DNA of 64,000 bases from JAFGVL01 sp964546015 (GCA_964546015.1 CAZJHO010000007.1:7861-71860), one strand, 5' to 3'; shown: positions 8,810-17,627, counted from the first letter of the stretch. The notes: a model not told the origin generated them from the letters alone. Numbers and translations are program-made.

Positions 8810-10165
8810 TTATTGAAAAAATTCGATTAATTCAGATGAAGAAACAACTTGCTGTTCACCTGTTTGCATATTTTTAAGCATCACTTTGTTGGCAAGCATT
8901 TCATCATCACCCACAATCGCTACAAATGGAATACCTTTACTGTCAGCGTATGATAGTTGTTTTTTCATTTTGACTGCTTCAGGGTAAATTTCGGCAGCAA
9001 CGCCTCTTTCGCGCAAGGCCTTAAGCCAAGGCAAAACATATCGAATTTCTTTATTACCAAAGCAAACAAAGAGGATTTGCGTGTTATTCAATAAACCGAT
9101 CGGATAGAGATTCAATTGATTCAAAACATCGTAAATACGGTCGGCACCAAATGAAATACCCACGCCGGAAATGCCTTCCAACCCAAAAACTCCCGTCAAA
9201 TTATCATAACGACCGCCACCCGAAATACTTCCCATTTCTACATCTTTGGCTTTCACTTCAAAGATAGCTCCGGTGTAATAATTTAATCCACGGGCGAGTG
9301 TAAGATCAAGTTCTATTTCATTTTTTACATTTAGGTTTTGAGCGAAATCGAAAATTGTTTCTAATTCTTCAATTCCTTTCATGCCGATTTCCGATGAGGC
9401 TAAGACGGCTTTTAATTGAGATAGTTTTTCTGTATTTGTTCCGCTTAGTTGCAAGATTGGTTGCAACTTTTGCACCGCATCGGCAGGAATTCCTTTATCT
9501 TGCAATTCTTTATTTATATTTTCAATACCGATTTTGTCCAGTTTATCAATTGCCACTGTGATGTCCACAATCTTATCCGCCTGACCGATAGTTTCCGAAA
9601 TACCGCTCAAAATCTTTCGATTATTGATTTTGATTACCACATCAATTCCAAATCGGCGATAAACCTCATCAATTATTTGCACTAATTCCACTTCGTTGAG
9701 CAACGAATCACTACCTACTACATCGGCATCACATTGAAAAAACTCGCGGTAACGCCCTTTTTGCGGGCGGTCGGCACGCCAAACAGGCTGTATCTGATAG
9801 CGTTTAAACGGAAAACTGATTTCATTCCGATGTTGTACCACAAAGCGAGCAAAAGGCACAGTAAGGTCATATCGCAAGCCTTTTTCCGAAATAGATGAAG
9901 TTAGTTTTATACTATTTTTTTCAGCCAATAGTTTTTCATCAGTACTACTTAAAAAATCACCCGAATTTAATATTTTGAAAAGCAACTTATCGCCTTCTTC
10001 ACCATATTTTCCCATTAAAGTAGAAAGGTTTTCCATTGCCGGCGTTTCTATTTGCTGGAAACCATAAAGGCGGAAAATCGATTTAATAGTATCAAAAATA
10101 TAATCTCGTTTCGCCATTTCGGCGGGCGAAAAGTCGCGTGTTCCTTTGGGTATGCTTGGTTTCAT
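8810..10165 (-). CDS. hisS: Histidyl-tRNA synthetase
   Basis: Class II synthetase that charges tRNA-His. It opens with PSIPKGTRDFSP, the usual HisS N-terminus. Motif 2 is around RPQKGRYREFFQCDADVVG, the histidine-A loop is LARGLNYYTGAIFEV, and motif 3 reads GVGISFGADRIYDVL with Asp where many bacterial enzymes have Glu. The C-terminal anticodon-binding domain follows (VLPWLKALRERGVAAEIYPE). The length, 451 residues, is in the usual range for the family. It lies between waaA (33-base gap) and the helix-hairpin-helix gene (3-base gap), all on the minus strand. Confidence 0.95.
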   Translation of the reverse strand: MKPSIPKGTRDFSPAEMAKRDYIFDTIKSIFRLYGFQQIETPAMENLSTLMGKYGEEGDKLLFKILNSGDFLSSTDEKLLAEKNSIKLTSSISEKGLRYDLTVPFARFVVQHRNEISFPFKRYQIQPVWRADRPQKGRYREFFQCDADVVGSDSLLNEVELVQIIDEVYRRFGIDVVIKINNRKILSGISETIGQADKIVDITVAIDKLDKIGIENINKELQDKGIPADAVQKLQPILQLSGTNTEKLSQLKAVLASSEIGMKGIEELETIFDFAQNLNVKNEIELDLTLARGLNYYTGAIFEVKAKDVEMGSISGGGRYDNLTGVFGLEGISGVGISFGADRIYDVLNQLNLYPIGLLNNTQILFVCFGNKEIRYVLPWLKALRERGVAAEIYPEAVKMKKQLSYADSKGIPFVAIVGDDEMLANKVMLKNMQTGEQQVVSSSELIEFFQ

Positions 10166-10198
10166 ATTAGTTGAAAATTGAGAATTGAAAGTAGAGTA

Positions 10199-11410
10199 TT
10201 ATTGTGAGATTGTTTGTAATATCATTTCTGTTGCTCCTTTATGGCTTTGTACAAATTCACTAGCTTTTTGTCCGGTAGTTTCATCTATAGAATTAAAAAT
10301 AGTTTCCAACTCTGTATAATTAGAAATTGAAAAACCGCCTCCGTAAGTGATCAATCCACGAGCTTCGGCAAAGCGTTCATAATTTGGTCCCCATACCACA
10401 GGAACGCCATATACGGCAGCTTCCAATACATTGTGAATACCTACACCAAAACCACCACCAATATAAGCAATATCGGCATATTGATAGACAGATGACAACA
10501 TTCCGAAATTATCAATTATCAAATAATTGGCTGAAGATACAGTATCTTCGATTGCTTGAGAATAACGCACAAAATTGTTTTGTAATTTTGACTCTATTTC
10601 AACAAGATGAGATTCATGTATTTCGTGCGGAGCGATAAGCAGTTTTGTGTCAGGATGTTTTTGTTGGTATTCGATCAATAAATCTTCGTCTTTTGCCCAC
10701 GAACTGCCTGCTATAATCAGCTTTTGTCCATTCTTAAACGCTTCTACAATTGGTAAAGATTTTCGTTGTTCGGCAATTTCAATTACTCTATCAAAGCGAG
10801 TATCACCACAAACTTGTACCATATTTATGCCGATAGATTCCAATAACTGTTTCGACTCTTCATTTTGCACAAAAATGGTTTTAAATACATGCAACACTTT
10901 AGCATAACTTTTTCCATACCATTTAAAGAAAACTTGTTCTTTACGAAAGATTGCCGAAACAACAAAAGTGGGAATATTATTTTTTTTGCAAGCCAACAGA
11001 AAATGAATCCAAAATTCATATTTAACAAAAATAGCTTTTTGAATCTTTACCAACCGAAAAAACCGGCGTACATTTTTAGGTGTATCTAACGGGAGGTAGC
11101 AAATAAGGTCGGCACCGGTGTAGTTCTTACGCACTTCGTATCCTGAAGGTGAAAAAAAAGTAAGTAATATTTTACACTCGGAATTTGCTTTTTTCAGGTT
11201 TTCCATAATTGGTCTTCCTTGTTCAAATTCACCTAACGAAGAGGCATGTACCCAAATGTATTCGGTGTTTTTATCTGCATTATTTTTTAAGTAATCAAAA
11301 ACTGCATTTTGACCTTTGTATCTTTTTTTTGCTTTGGCATTAAATTTTGATCCCAGAAAAATAATAGCTCCGTAACAGTAAATTCCCAGCGTATAAAGTA
11401 ATTTCATCAA
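10199..11410 (-). CDS. waaA: 3-deoxy-D-manno-octulosonic acid (Kdo) transferase
   Basis: An inner-membrane GT30 glycosyltransferase that adds Kdo to the lipid A precursor. Its 403 residues match the family. The N-terminal hydrophobic stretch (LYTLGIYCYGAIIFLG) is the membrane anchor, and the catalytic glutamate lies in HASSLGEFEQGRP. The C-terminal nucleotide-sugar domain shows APHEIHESHL, AYIGGGFGVGIHNVLEAA and GPNYERFAEARGL, all typical of KdtA/WaaA. It is the first gene of the minus-strand group with hisS and the helix-hairpin-helix protein. The terminator of the upstream porP-like gene ends about 15 bases before its start. Confidence 0.93.
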   Translation of the reverse strand: MMKLLYTLGIYCYGAIIFLGSKFNAKAKKRYKGQNAVFDYLKNNADKNTEYIWVHASSLGEFEQGRPIMENLKKANSECKILLTFFSPSGYEVRKNYTGADLICYLPLDTPKNVRRFFRLVKIQKAIFVKYEFWIHFLLACKKNNIPTFVVSAIFRKEQVFFKWYGKSYAKVLHVFKTIFVQNEESKQLLESIGINMVQVCGDTRFDRVIEIAEQRKSLPIVEAFKNGQKLIIAGSSWAKDEDLLIEYQQKHPDTKLLIAPHEIHESHLVEIESKLQNNFVRYSQAIEDTVSSANYLIIDNFGMLSSVYQYADIAYIGGGFGVGIHNVLEAAVYGVPVVWGPNYERFAEARGLITYGGGFSISNYTELETIFNSIDETTGQKASEFVQSHKGATEMILQTISQ

Positions 11411-11424
11411 TCTATGAGTATATT

Positions 11425-11466
11425 AAAAAGCAAAATCCCTAAACAAACTTTGTCTAAGGGATTTGC
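11425..11466 (-). terminator. Terminator after the PorP/SprF-like gene
   Basis: On the minus strand, GCAAATCCCT pairs with AGGGATTTTGC (one bulged base) and is followed by TTTTT. It starts 27 bases past the stop codon of the PorP/SprF-like gene. Confidence 0.75.
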
Positions 11467-11492
11467 AAATTTATAATATTCTTATTAAAAAA

Positions 11493-12446
11493 TTATCGGC
11501 AGAATCGTTTAGGTACACAGAATGTATAAGCTAACATAATTTCGTGTGTTCCGTAATTATCATTACCAATAGTCATTTCATTGAAAAAGATGTTGGTTGC
11601 ATAAGCAAATTGCCATTTCTTCACACGCAAACCTACAATTGGAATAATTGAGGAGGGCTTGCCCAAATCTTCATCAAAATTGTGTCTGTATGAAAGTTGT
11701 GCCCACCAACCGAAATCGTCCATCGCATTATTTTGTGTATATTTCAAATTCAAGTCGATTTGTTTGTTGGCATATTCATTATAAGTCAAATTAAAAGAAG
11801 GCTCTAATGAGCTTGCTTCATTAAAATGGAAAGTATTTCCGATAAAGAAGAATCCTGTAATCGGAGCTGTTGGTTCAATAGTACCTAAATGATCGGATTC
11901 ATAAGGAATTAAATTTGTCCCGGAAAGTCCGGTAAAGAAGCCGTATGATTCATAATAAACTCCGACATTAGCATTTACTCTAAACTCACTAAAGGAAACA
12001 TCAGCAGGATCATTCGGATTTCCGGTTGCATCGTATGATGCTTGGTTAGCCTTGATCGAAACCCCAAACGAAAGCTGTCTGTCCAGTAAAACATTTCTTA
12101 AATAACGGGCACCTTTACTCATCGGAATATGATATGCAAAGGTAGCTTGTCCGCCGATTTCACCAAAATTTGGAGTCCTGTCATTAAAAATATAACCGCC
12201 TAAACCGACATTACTGTCTGTTAATCTGGTACGAAAAGTAAGAGCTTGAGTAGCCGGACCGTCTTGTCCTATCCAGTTATTTTTTGTAGTAAGCATCAAA
12301 TGCGAACACTTATCTGCACCGGCTATGGCAGGGTTAATTAAATAATAATTGAAATGGTATTGATCATAGATTATTTTCTCTTGCGCATTTACTCGCACAG
12401 TAAGTAAAATGAGAAAGATGAACAGAAATAAAGTAGTTTTTTTCAT
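11493..12446 (-). CDS. Type IX secretion membrane protein, PorP/SprF family
   Basis: An outer-membrane protein of 317 residues with a signal peptide (FLFIFLILLTVRVNA, ending at about residue 21). The mature start, QEKIIYDQYHFNYYLINPAIAGAD, has the family hallmark of a short lead followed by NPAxAG. The remainder is rich in alternating aromatic and polar beta strands, and the protein ends in an aromatic-rich strand followed by FCVPKRFCR. Family members work with type IX secretion machinery or dock PKD/adhesin proteins at the cell surface. No GldKLMN, PorE or adhesin gene adjoins it, so it is an isolated copy and its client cannot be told from context. It has its own promoter and terminator. 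Confidence 0.82.
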   Translation of the reverse strand: MKKTTLFLFIFLILLTVRVNAQEKIIYDQYHFNYYLINPAIAGADKCSHLMLTTKNNWIGQDGPATQALTFRTRLTDSNVGLGGYIFNDRTPNFGEIGGQATFAYHIPMSKGARYLRNVLLDRQLSFGVSIKANQASYDATGNPNDPADVSFSEFRVNANVGVYYESYGFFTGLSGTNLIPYESDHLGTIEPTAPITGFFFIGNTFHFNEASSLEPSFNLTYNEYANKQIDLNLKYTQNNAMDDFGWWAQLSYRHNFDEDLGKPSSIIPIVGLRVKKWQFAYATNIFFNEMTIGNDNYGTHEIMLAYTFCVPKRFCR

Positions 12447-12525
12447 AAGTATTCAATCTTTTATCCTCTTTAGATTAAGGTGTTTTTATTAAGTAAAAGG
12501 TGTATTAGAGTTATAATTTAGGTTA

Positions 12526-12533
12526 CAAAGATA
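12526..12533 (-). promoter_or_regulatory. -7 element for the PorP/SprF-like gene
   Basis: Minus-strand TATCTTTG, an exact TAnnTTTG match about 80 bases upstream of the start codon, which implies a leader of roughly 70 bases. Confidence 0.55.
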
Positions 12534-12674
12534 TAAGAATTTGTGAAAAAAAAATATTTCTTCCTCTAAAAAGACAATTTAAGAGTCTATTTTTTAGCTT
12601 TTTTCGGGAATATTTCTATTTGAAATAACTTAAATAATTGGTTTTTATTGTTTTCTGAACAATAAATTATCTGC

Positions 12675-12703
12675 TTTGTTTTCAATAAAACACACTATTT
12701 TTG
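12675..12703 (+). promoter_or_regulatory. Promoter for coaD
   Basis: TTTG at 12675-12678 and TATTTTTG at 12696-12703 with a 17-base spacer, 38 bases upstream of the coaD ATG. Confidence 0.6.
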
Positions 12704-12741
12704 TAGGCAGAAAAAACCTGAATAATTCTTTTCTTTAAATT

Positions 12742-13197
12742 ATGATAAAAAGAGCTGTTTTCCCCGGTTCATTTGATCCTTTCACAATAGGACATTATTC
12801 CATTGTAAAAAGAGGATTGAATATGTTTGACGAAATAATCATCGGAATTGGTATTAATCAAACCAAGCCACCTCTTTTTTCATTAGAAAAAAAGATGGAT
12901 ATTATCCGGCAAACTTTTTCAAATGAAAAGCGAATTAAAATCAAAGATTATAATTCGCTCACTGTTGATTTTGCCAAATCTGAAAAAGCTGACTTTATTT
13001 TGCGCGGATTGCGTACCGTTGCTGATTTTGAATATGAGCGTGCTGCTGCAGATGCCAATTTCAAATTAAGCGGAATAGAGACTGTATTACTTTTTACAGA
13101 ATCACAGTACTCTTTTATATCTTCATCGGTAGTACGCGATCTGATCACTTTCGGAAAAGATATTTCGTCTTTTCTTCCCCCGAGTGTAAAAATTTAA
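12742..13197 (+). CDS. coaD: Phosphopantetheine adenylyltransferase
   Basis: Transfers AMP from ATP to 4'-phosphopantetheine, the penultimate step of coenzyme A synthesis. The nucleotidyltransferase motif is PGSFDPFTIGHYSI (residues 6-19), with the TxGH signature. LRGLRTVADFEYE and the late SSSVVRDL motif are both typical of CoaD. At 151 residues it is slightly shorter than the usual 155-165, the C-terminal helix ending at LPPSVKI. It is alone on the plus strand between two minus-strand groups and its last 4 bases overlap the convergent mtnN stop. Confidence 0.95.
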   Translation: MIKRAVFPGSFDPFTIGHYSIVKRGLNMFDEIIIGIGINQTKPPLFSLEKKMDIIRQTFSNEKRIKIKDYNSLTVDFAKSEKADFILRGLRTVADFEYERAAADANFKLSGIETVLLFTESQYSFISSSVVRDLITFGKDISSFLPPSVKI

Positions 13198-13931
13198 GTA
13201 GAAAATTTTTCTTTGTACAAACGCACAAATTCTTTTATTATTTGGTACGAATAATTGCCTACATGGGATTGTACAAATGTATTAAAATCGGATTCTATTG
13301 CTTTATCTGCCGTATCCGAAATGCTTCTGACAATACAATAAGGGACATTATAATCGCAGCAGATTTGTGCAGCGGCACTTCCTTGCATATCTACGCAAAG
13401 AATATTGGGCAATTCATCTAAAATCCGATTACGAGTTACTTCGTCCGAAATAAATTGATTCCCACTAGCAATATTTCCTTTGAAGATTCGAGGTTTCTTC
13501 CCTTGTATCGAAAGATTTTGAGAAGCTTCTACTGCAGCTTGATGAATTAGAAAAAGTAATTTATTATCTACATCAAAATATTTTCTATCAGTTAGTGGAA
13601 TTGCGTAACGAGACATCATCGGGCGTGCATCCATATCATGCTGATATAATTTTTCACCAATTACAATATCTCCGATCTTGGGTGTGGGAGAAATGCTTCC
13701 TGATGCTCCGGTAAAAATAACTGCATCTACTTTATGTGTTAAAATCAAATCTGTCACAGTAGCTGCAGTTGCGACCAATCCCCAACGAGAAAAGACAACA
13801 ACGATAGGTACACCATTTAATTCTCCTTCATAATAATTTCGACCTCCTGATTTTACTGTTTTCTCATGATTCATATTAGAAACGATTACACCGATTTCTT
13901 CCATCATGGCACCAACAATTCCGATTTTCAT
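13194..13931 (-). CDS. mtnN: 5'-methylthioadenosine/S-adenosylhomocysteine nucleosidase
   Basis: Hydrolyses methylthioadenosine and S-adenosylhomocysteine to adenine and the thioribose, clearing SAM by-products. It starts MKIGIVGAMMEEI, where E12 matches a catalytic glutamate of the family; the FTGASGSISPTPKIGDIVIG segment and the catalytic aspartate in RSISDTAD are present. At 245 residues it is slightly longer than E. coli Pfs (232). It lies 44 bases downstream of glyS on the same strand. The window also contains ahcY, the other route for S-adenosylhomocysteine; having both is not unusual. Confidence 0.92.
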   Translation of the reverse strand: MKIGIVGAMMEEIGVIVSNMNHEKTVKSGGRNYYEGELNGVPIVVVFSRWGLVATAATVTDLILTHKVDAVIFTGASGSISPTPKIGDIVIGEKLYQHDMDARPMMSRYAIPLTDRKYFDVDNKLLFLIHQAAVEASQNLSIQGKKPRIFKGNIASGNQFISDEVTRNRILDELPNILCVDMQGSAAAQICCDYNVPYCIVRSISDTADKAIESDFNTFVQSHVGNYSYQIIKEFVRLYKEKFST

Positions 13932-13975
13932 AATTAAGACTTAATGTTTAAGGACTTTATAGGTTAAATATGTTT

Positions 13976-15520
13976 TTATACAATCTTCTTAAACAATTCC
14001 TTCATCGAAACATGTTCATCAATAATCTTTGCTAAATCGGCAATAGCAACACGCTCTTGCTGCATAGTATCGCGATGGCGAATAGTAACACAATTGTCAT
14101 TTAATGAATCATGATCAACGGTTACACAGAATGGTGTGCCAATAGCATCCTGACGACGATAGCGTTTGCCAATCGAATCTTTTTCATCGTATTGGCATCT
14201 GAAATCGAATTTTAAGTTATCAATAATTCGGCGTGCCAATTCCGGAAGCCCATCTTTTTTTACCAACGGCATTACACATAATTTAACAGGAGCCAAAGCC
14301 GGAGGAAAATTCAATACTACGCGACTTTCACCCCCTTCCAATTCTTCTTCTTGGTAAGCCGAAGCCATTACACTAAGGAACATACGGTCAACACCAATTG
14401 AAGTTTCGATTACATATGGCGTGTATGATTGATTTAGTTCCGGGTCGAAATATTTGATGTTTTTTCCCGAATATTTTTCATGGCTCGAAAGGTCGAAATC
14501 GGTACGAGAGTGAATACCTTCTACTTCTTTGAATCCGAATGGCATCTCAAATTCGATATCGGTAGCCGCATTAGCGTAGTGTGCTAATTTATCGTGATCG
14601 TGGAAGCGATATTTGCTGTCGCCAAAACCAAGCACTTTATGCCATTTCATACGGATTTGTTTCCAAGTATCAAACCATTCGAGCTCAGTACCCGGTTTTA
14701 CAAAGAATTGCATTTCCATTTGCTCAAATTCGCGCATGCGAAAAATGAATTGGCGCGCTACAATTTCGTTGCGAAAAGCTTTCCCGATTTGCGCAATACC
14801 GAACGGAATACGCATACGCCCTGTCTTTTGCACATTTAAATAGTTTACAAAAATACCTTGAGCGGTTTCAGGACGAAGATATACTTTCATGGCGCCGTCG
14901 GCAGTTGAACCCATTTCTGTACTGAACATCAGATTAAATTGGCGAACATCTGTCCAGTTTCTCGTGCCACTTATTGGACAAACAATTTCGTAATCAATAA
15001 TGATTTGTTTTAATTCAGCTAGATCAGTGTCATTTAAAGCCTTTACAAAACGAGTGTGAATTTCGTTTTTCTTTGTCAGATATTCTTGTACGCGGCCATT
15101 AGTTTGAATAAACATTTTTTTATCAAACGATTCGCCGAATTTTTTGGCTGCTTTGTCACATTCTTTCTCAACTTTATCATCGTATTTTGCCATTAATTCT
15201 TCGATAAGCACATCTGCGCGATAGCGTTTCTTTGAATCTTTGTTATCGATCAACGGATCGTTAAATGCATCCACATGTCCTGAGGCTTTCCAAGTGGTTG
15301 GATGCATAAAGATAGCAGCGTCAATACCTACTACATTTTCGTGCAAAAGCACCATGCTGTCCCACCAATATTTTTTGATATTGTTCTTAAGCTCAACACC
15401 GTTTTGACCATAATCATATACAGCACCCAATCCATCGTAAATTTCACTTGAAGGAAATACAAACCCGTATTCTTTGCAGTGCGCAATCAGTTTCTTGAAA
15501 ATATCTTCTTGTGAAGCCAT
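13976..15520 (-). CDS. glyS: Glycyl-tRNA synthetase, single-chain type
   Basis: Class II synthetase of the homodimeric (eukaryote/archaeon-like) type, 514 residues, not the alpha2beta2 GlyQ/GlyS form. Landmarks are GFVFPSSEIYDGLGAVYDYG at the N-terminus, LMFSTEMG, the motif 2 region LRPETAQGIFVNY followed by PFGIAQIGKAFRNE, and motif 3 in VIETSIGVDRMFL. The C-terminal anticodon-binding domain starts near APVKLCVMPL. A promoter element lies 43 bases upstream, and mtnN follows after 44 bases, probably on the same transcript. Confidence 0.95.
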   Translation of the reverse strand: MASQEDIFKKLIAHCKEYGFVFPSSEIYDGLGAVYDYGQNGVELKNNIKKYWWDSMVLLHENVVGIDAAIFMHPTTWKASGHVDAFNDPLIDNKDSKKRYRADVLIEELMAKYDDKVEKECDKAAKKFGESFDKKMFIQTNGRVQEYLTKKNEIHTRFVKALNDTDLAELKQIIIDYEIVCPISGTRNWTDVRQFNLMFSTEMGSTADGAMKVYLRPETAQGIFVNYLNVQKTGRMRIPFGIAQIGKAFRNEIVARQFIFRMREFEQMEMQFFVKPGTELEWFDTWKQIRMKWHKVLGFGDSKYRFHDHDKLAHYANAATDIEFEMPFGFKEVEGIHSRTDFDLSSHEKYSGKNIKYFDPELNQSYTPYVIETSIGVDRMFLSVMASAYQEEELEGGESRVVLNFPPALAPVKLCVMPLVKKDGLPELARRIIDNLKFDFRCQYDEKDSIGKRYRRQDAIGTPFCVTVDHDSLNDNCVTIRHRDTMQQERVAIADLAKIIDEHVSMKELFKKIV

Positions 15521-15562
15521 ATCAGATTAATCTTGTTTCATGTTTATAAAATTAACAAGCCG

Positions 15563-15593
15563 CAAAGATACAATTATTTACAATTCCAGCAAG
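15563..15593 (-). promoter_or_regulatory. Promoter for glyS
   Basis: Minus strand: CTTG (15590-15593), 19-base spacer, then TATCTTTG (15563-15570), an exact -7 match and a three-of-four -33 match. Confidence 0.6.
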
Positions 15594-15628
15594 CACTCGT
15601 ATTCTTAACAAAAATATACCATAAAATA

Positions 15629-15668
15629 CAAAAAATCCCGAAGTTGGTTCGCTTGGGATTTTTTTTAA
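15629..15668 (-). terminator. Terminator after metF/DUF4834-like unit
   Basis: AAAAATCCC and GGGATTTTT arms around a 15-base loop with T runs in both directions. It lies just past the DUF4834-like stop codon on the minus strand, so it most likely ends that transcript. Confidence 0.7.
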
Positions 15669-15677
15669 GCCTAAATT

Positions 15678-15905
15678 CTATTTTACTTCCTCATATTCGG
15701 CATCTTCGGCTTCTGCTTTATCAAAAAATATTCGTTCAGTCTTATTTTGAGCAGATGATGTTGTTTTCGTGTAAGTTGTGGTTTTTATGGTTTTTCCAAA
15801 AGAGAATATTCCACGCAAAATAGTCATTACAATGCCGAATGCGCTGCTAAGGATTATCAATCCTATTAGCAAGACAAAAATTAATATAAAGAATATAAAA
15901 CTCAT
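15678..15905 (-). CDS. Small membrane protein, DUF4834-like
   Basis: A 75-residue protein with one strongly hydrophobic membrane segment (SFIFFILIFVLLIGLIIL, about residues 2-25), a short basic stretch and an acidic tail AEAEDAEYEEVK. This matches the DUF4834 family of Bacteroidota as I remember it; the function is unknown. The start at 15905 is preferred because it opens with the membrane segment and lies 19 bases downstream of the metF stop; a longer frame to 15968 would overlap metF. It is probably cotranscribed with metF and ends at a terminator. Confidence 0.65.
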   Translation of the reverse strand: MSFIFFILIFVLLIGLIILSSAFGIVMTILRGIFSFGKTIKTTTYTKTTSSAQNKTERIFFDKAEAEDAEYEEVK

Positions 15906-15924
15906 TAAACCCAATTCGAAAAAA

Positions 15925-16881
15925 TTAATAAATCGCTTTTGCGATTTTAGCAACACTGTCGGTTGCACTTAATGTGTAAAAATGCAAGCTTGGCACACCT
16001 TCTGCCATTAATTCTTTACACTGTTGAATACTCCATTCGATTCCTACCTGTTTAGTTTCTTCATCTGTTCTACATTTGCGTAATTCGGTTGCAAGAGCTT
16101 CCGGAATAGAAGATCCGAAGATATGCGGGAGCACTTCCAACTGGTTCATAAATACGATAGGTTTGATACCCGGAATGATAGGAATCGTAATGCCCTCTGT
16201 ACGGCAACGAGCGACAAAATCAAAATATTTCTGATTATCGAAAAACATTTGAGTAACAACATAGTCGGCTCCCGCTTTTATTTTTTCTTTTAAATAAAAA
16301 ATATCCGAATCCAACGACGGAGCATCGGCATGTTTTTCCGGATAGCCAGCTACTCCATATGAAAATGGCATAGTTGGTTTACTTGTCATTTCAGTGCCAT
16401 CGATGTAAAAACCTTTGTTGTATTGATTTACTTGGGCTTGTAATTCGTTAGCGTAATTATGCCCTTCTCCATCAGAAATAAAGTTGGGTTCGAGTTTTCC
16501 TTTATCTCCTTGCAATAAAAGTAAATCGGTAATTCCCAATATTTCTAAATCGACCAATGCATATTCGGTTTCAACTTTCGTAAAACCGGCACAAATAATA
16601 TGAGGAACTGTCGGAATACCATATCTTTGCTTAATAACGGCAGCAATGGCTACTGTCCCTGGACGCTTGCGTATGTTTTGTTTTATCACTTCGCCGGTAT
16701 CAAGCGTGCGGTGTATAAACTCGCTATGGTGAGTAGTAATGTTGATGTACTTAGGATTAAATTCAAATAATAAATCAATTTGCTTGAACAATCGATCAAC
16801 GCCCGTTCCTTTTATTGGGGGTAAGAGTTCAAACGAAAAGGCTGTAGATTTACTATTATTTATTAGATCAATTACACTCAT
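15925..16881 (-). CDS. metF: Methylenetetrahydrofolate reductase
   Basis: A flavoprotein that reduces 5,10-methylene-THF to 5-methyl-THF, the methyl donor for methionine synthesis. The barrel shows FSFELLPP near the start with the conserved acidic residue, ITTHHSEF, HIICAGFTKVETEYAL, LLLQGDKG and VVTQMFFDNQKYF. The start at 16881 (318 residues) is chosen because a full consensus promoter occupies 16903-16933; a start at 16905 would fall inside its -7 element. The small DUF4834-like gene follows after 19 bases. Confidence 0.94.
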   Translation of the reverse strand: MSVIDLINNSKSTAFSFELLPPIKGTGVDRLFKQIDLLFEFNPKYINITTHHSEFIHRTLDTGEVIKQNIRKRPGTVAIAAVIKQRYGIPTVPHIICAGFTKVETEYALVDLEILGITDLLLLQGDKGKLEPNFISDGEGHNYANELQAQVNQYNKGFYIDGTEMTSKPTMPFSYGVAGYPEKHADAPSLDSDIFYLKEKIKAGADYVVTQMFFDNQKYFDFVARCRTEGITIPIIPGIKPIVFMNQLEVLPHIFGSSIPEALATELRKCRTDEETKQVGIEWSIQQCKELMAEGVPSLHFYTLSATDSVAKIAKAIY

Positions 16882-16902
16882 TCTTTGACTGAAAATTTTC
16901 CG

Positions 16903-16933
16903 CAAAAGTAGACAAATAAGCTAAAATCACAAA
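16903..16933 (-). promoter_or_regulatory. Consensus Bacteroidota promoter for metF
   Basis: Minus strand: TTTG (16930-16933), exactly 19 bases, then TACTTTTG (16903-16910). Both elements are perfect matches to the Bacteroidota housekeeping consensus, and the ATG is 22 bases downstream. Confidence 0.75.
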
Positions 16934-16997
16934 AGTCTCTTAATAGACAGGATTTTTATGCCGTTAATGCTTTTGATAAATTAGATGAATTTAATGT

Positions 16998-17030
16998 AAA
17001 AAAGACCGACTTTTTATACCAGTCTTTTGG
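16998..17030 (-). terminator. Terminator after the ECF sigma factor gene
   Basis: Minus strand: AAAAGAC pairs with GTCTTTT around a 15-base loop and is followed by a T run. It starts 6 bases beyond the sigma factor stop codon. Confidence 0.7.
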
Positions 17031-17033
17031 CGG

Positions 17034-17627
17034 TTAATTTATTTCAAGTTGAATTCCTTTTTCTTCTACAATTTTTCGCATATTAATCACCGCATAACGC
17101 ATTCGACCGAGAGCTGTATTAATACTTATTCCTTCTTTTTCAGAAATTTCTTTAAAGCTAAGATCTTCATAGAATCGCATTCGAATCATTTCTTTCTGGT
17201 TTTCAGGCAAATATTCAACTAAGCGTACAACATCAGTTAGAATTTGCTCCCGCACCAATTCGTCTTCTACAGAAGTATTTGTTAAGCGAGAATTATTGAG
17301 CAAATCATACCCGAACTCTTCGCACGAAGATGTTTTTTCGTTTTGGATTTTACGAAAATAATCGATAATCAGATTATGTGCAATACGATTAATCCAAGCT
17401 AAGAACTTGCCGTTTTCGGTATAACGACCTTGCTTGATTGTAGTGATGGCTTTGATGAAAGTCTCTTGAAACACATCTTCGCAGACTTCTTTATTTCTTA
17501 CATAAAAATAAATGTAGGAATATACACGACTTTTGTATCTTTTCAATAGAACTTCAAAAGCTTTGTTTTCCCCATCTGCATACAGTTTAACCAACTCTTC
17601 GTCGGCTAACAATAGATAACTTTTCAT
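17034..17627 (-). CDS. ECF-type RNA polymerase sigma factor
   Basis: A 197-residue sigma-70 family protein with only regions 2 and 4. Region 2 spans about residues 25-95 (VCEDVFQETFIKAI and FLAWINRIAHNLIIDYFRK, the -10 binding helix). Region 4 spans about 130-185 (LPENQKEMIRMRFYEDLSFKEI, then the helix-turn-helix SEKEGISINTALGRMRYA). No anti-sigma factor or SusC/SusD genes adjoin it, so it is not the usual polysaccharide-locus type. Solitary ECF factors of this kind are common in Bacteroidales. It has its own promoter element and terminator. Confidence 0.92.
   Translation of the reverse strand: MKSYLLLADEELVKLYADGENKAFEVLLKRYKSRVYSYIYFYVRNKEVCEDVFQETFIKAITTIKQGRYTENGKFLAWINRIAHNLIIDYFRKIQNEKTSSCEEFGYDLLNNSRLTNTSVEDELVREQILTDVVRLVEYLPENQKEMIRMRFYEDLSFKEISEKEGISINTALGRMRYAVINMRKIVEEKGIQLEIN

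Larger units (their letters stand above)
12447..12741. other. Divergent intergenic region, porP-like / coaD
   Basis: 295 bases without a gene, AT-rich, holding outward-facing promoter elements for the two flanking genes (12526-12533 on -, 12675-12703 on +). I see nothing else in it. Confidence 0.6.
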
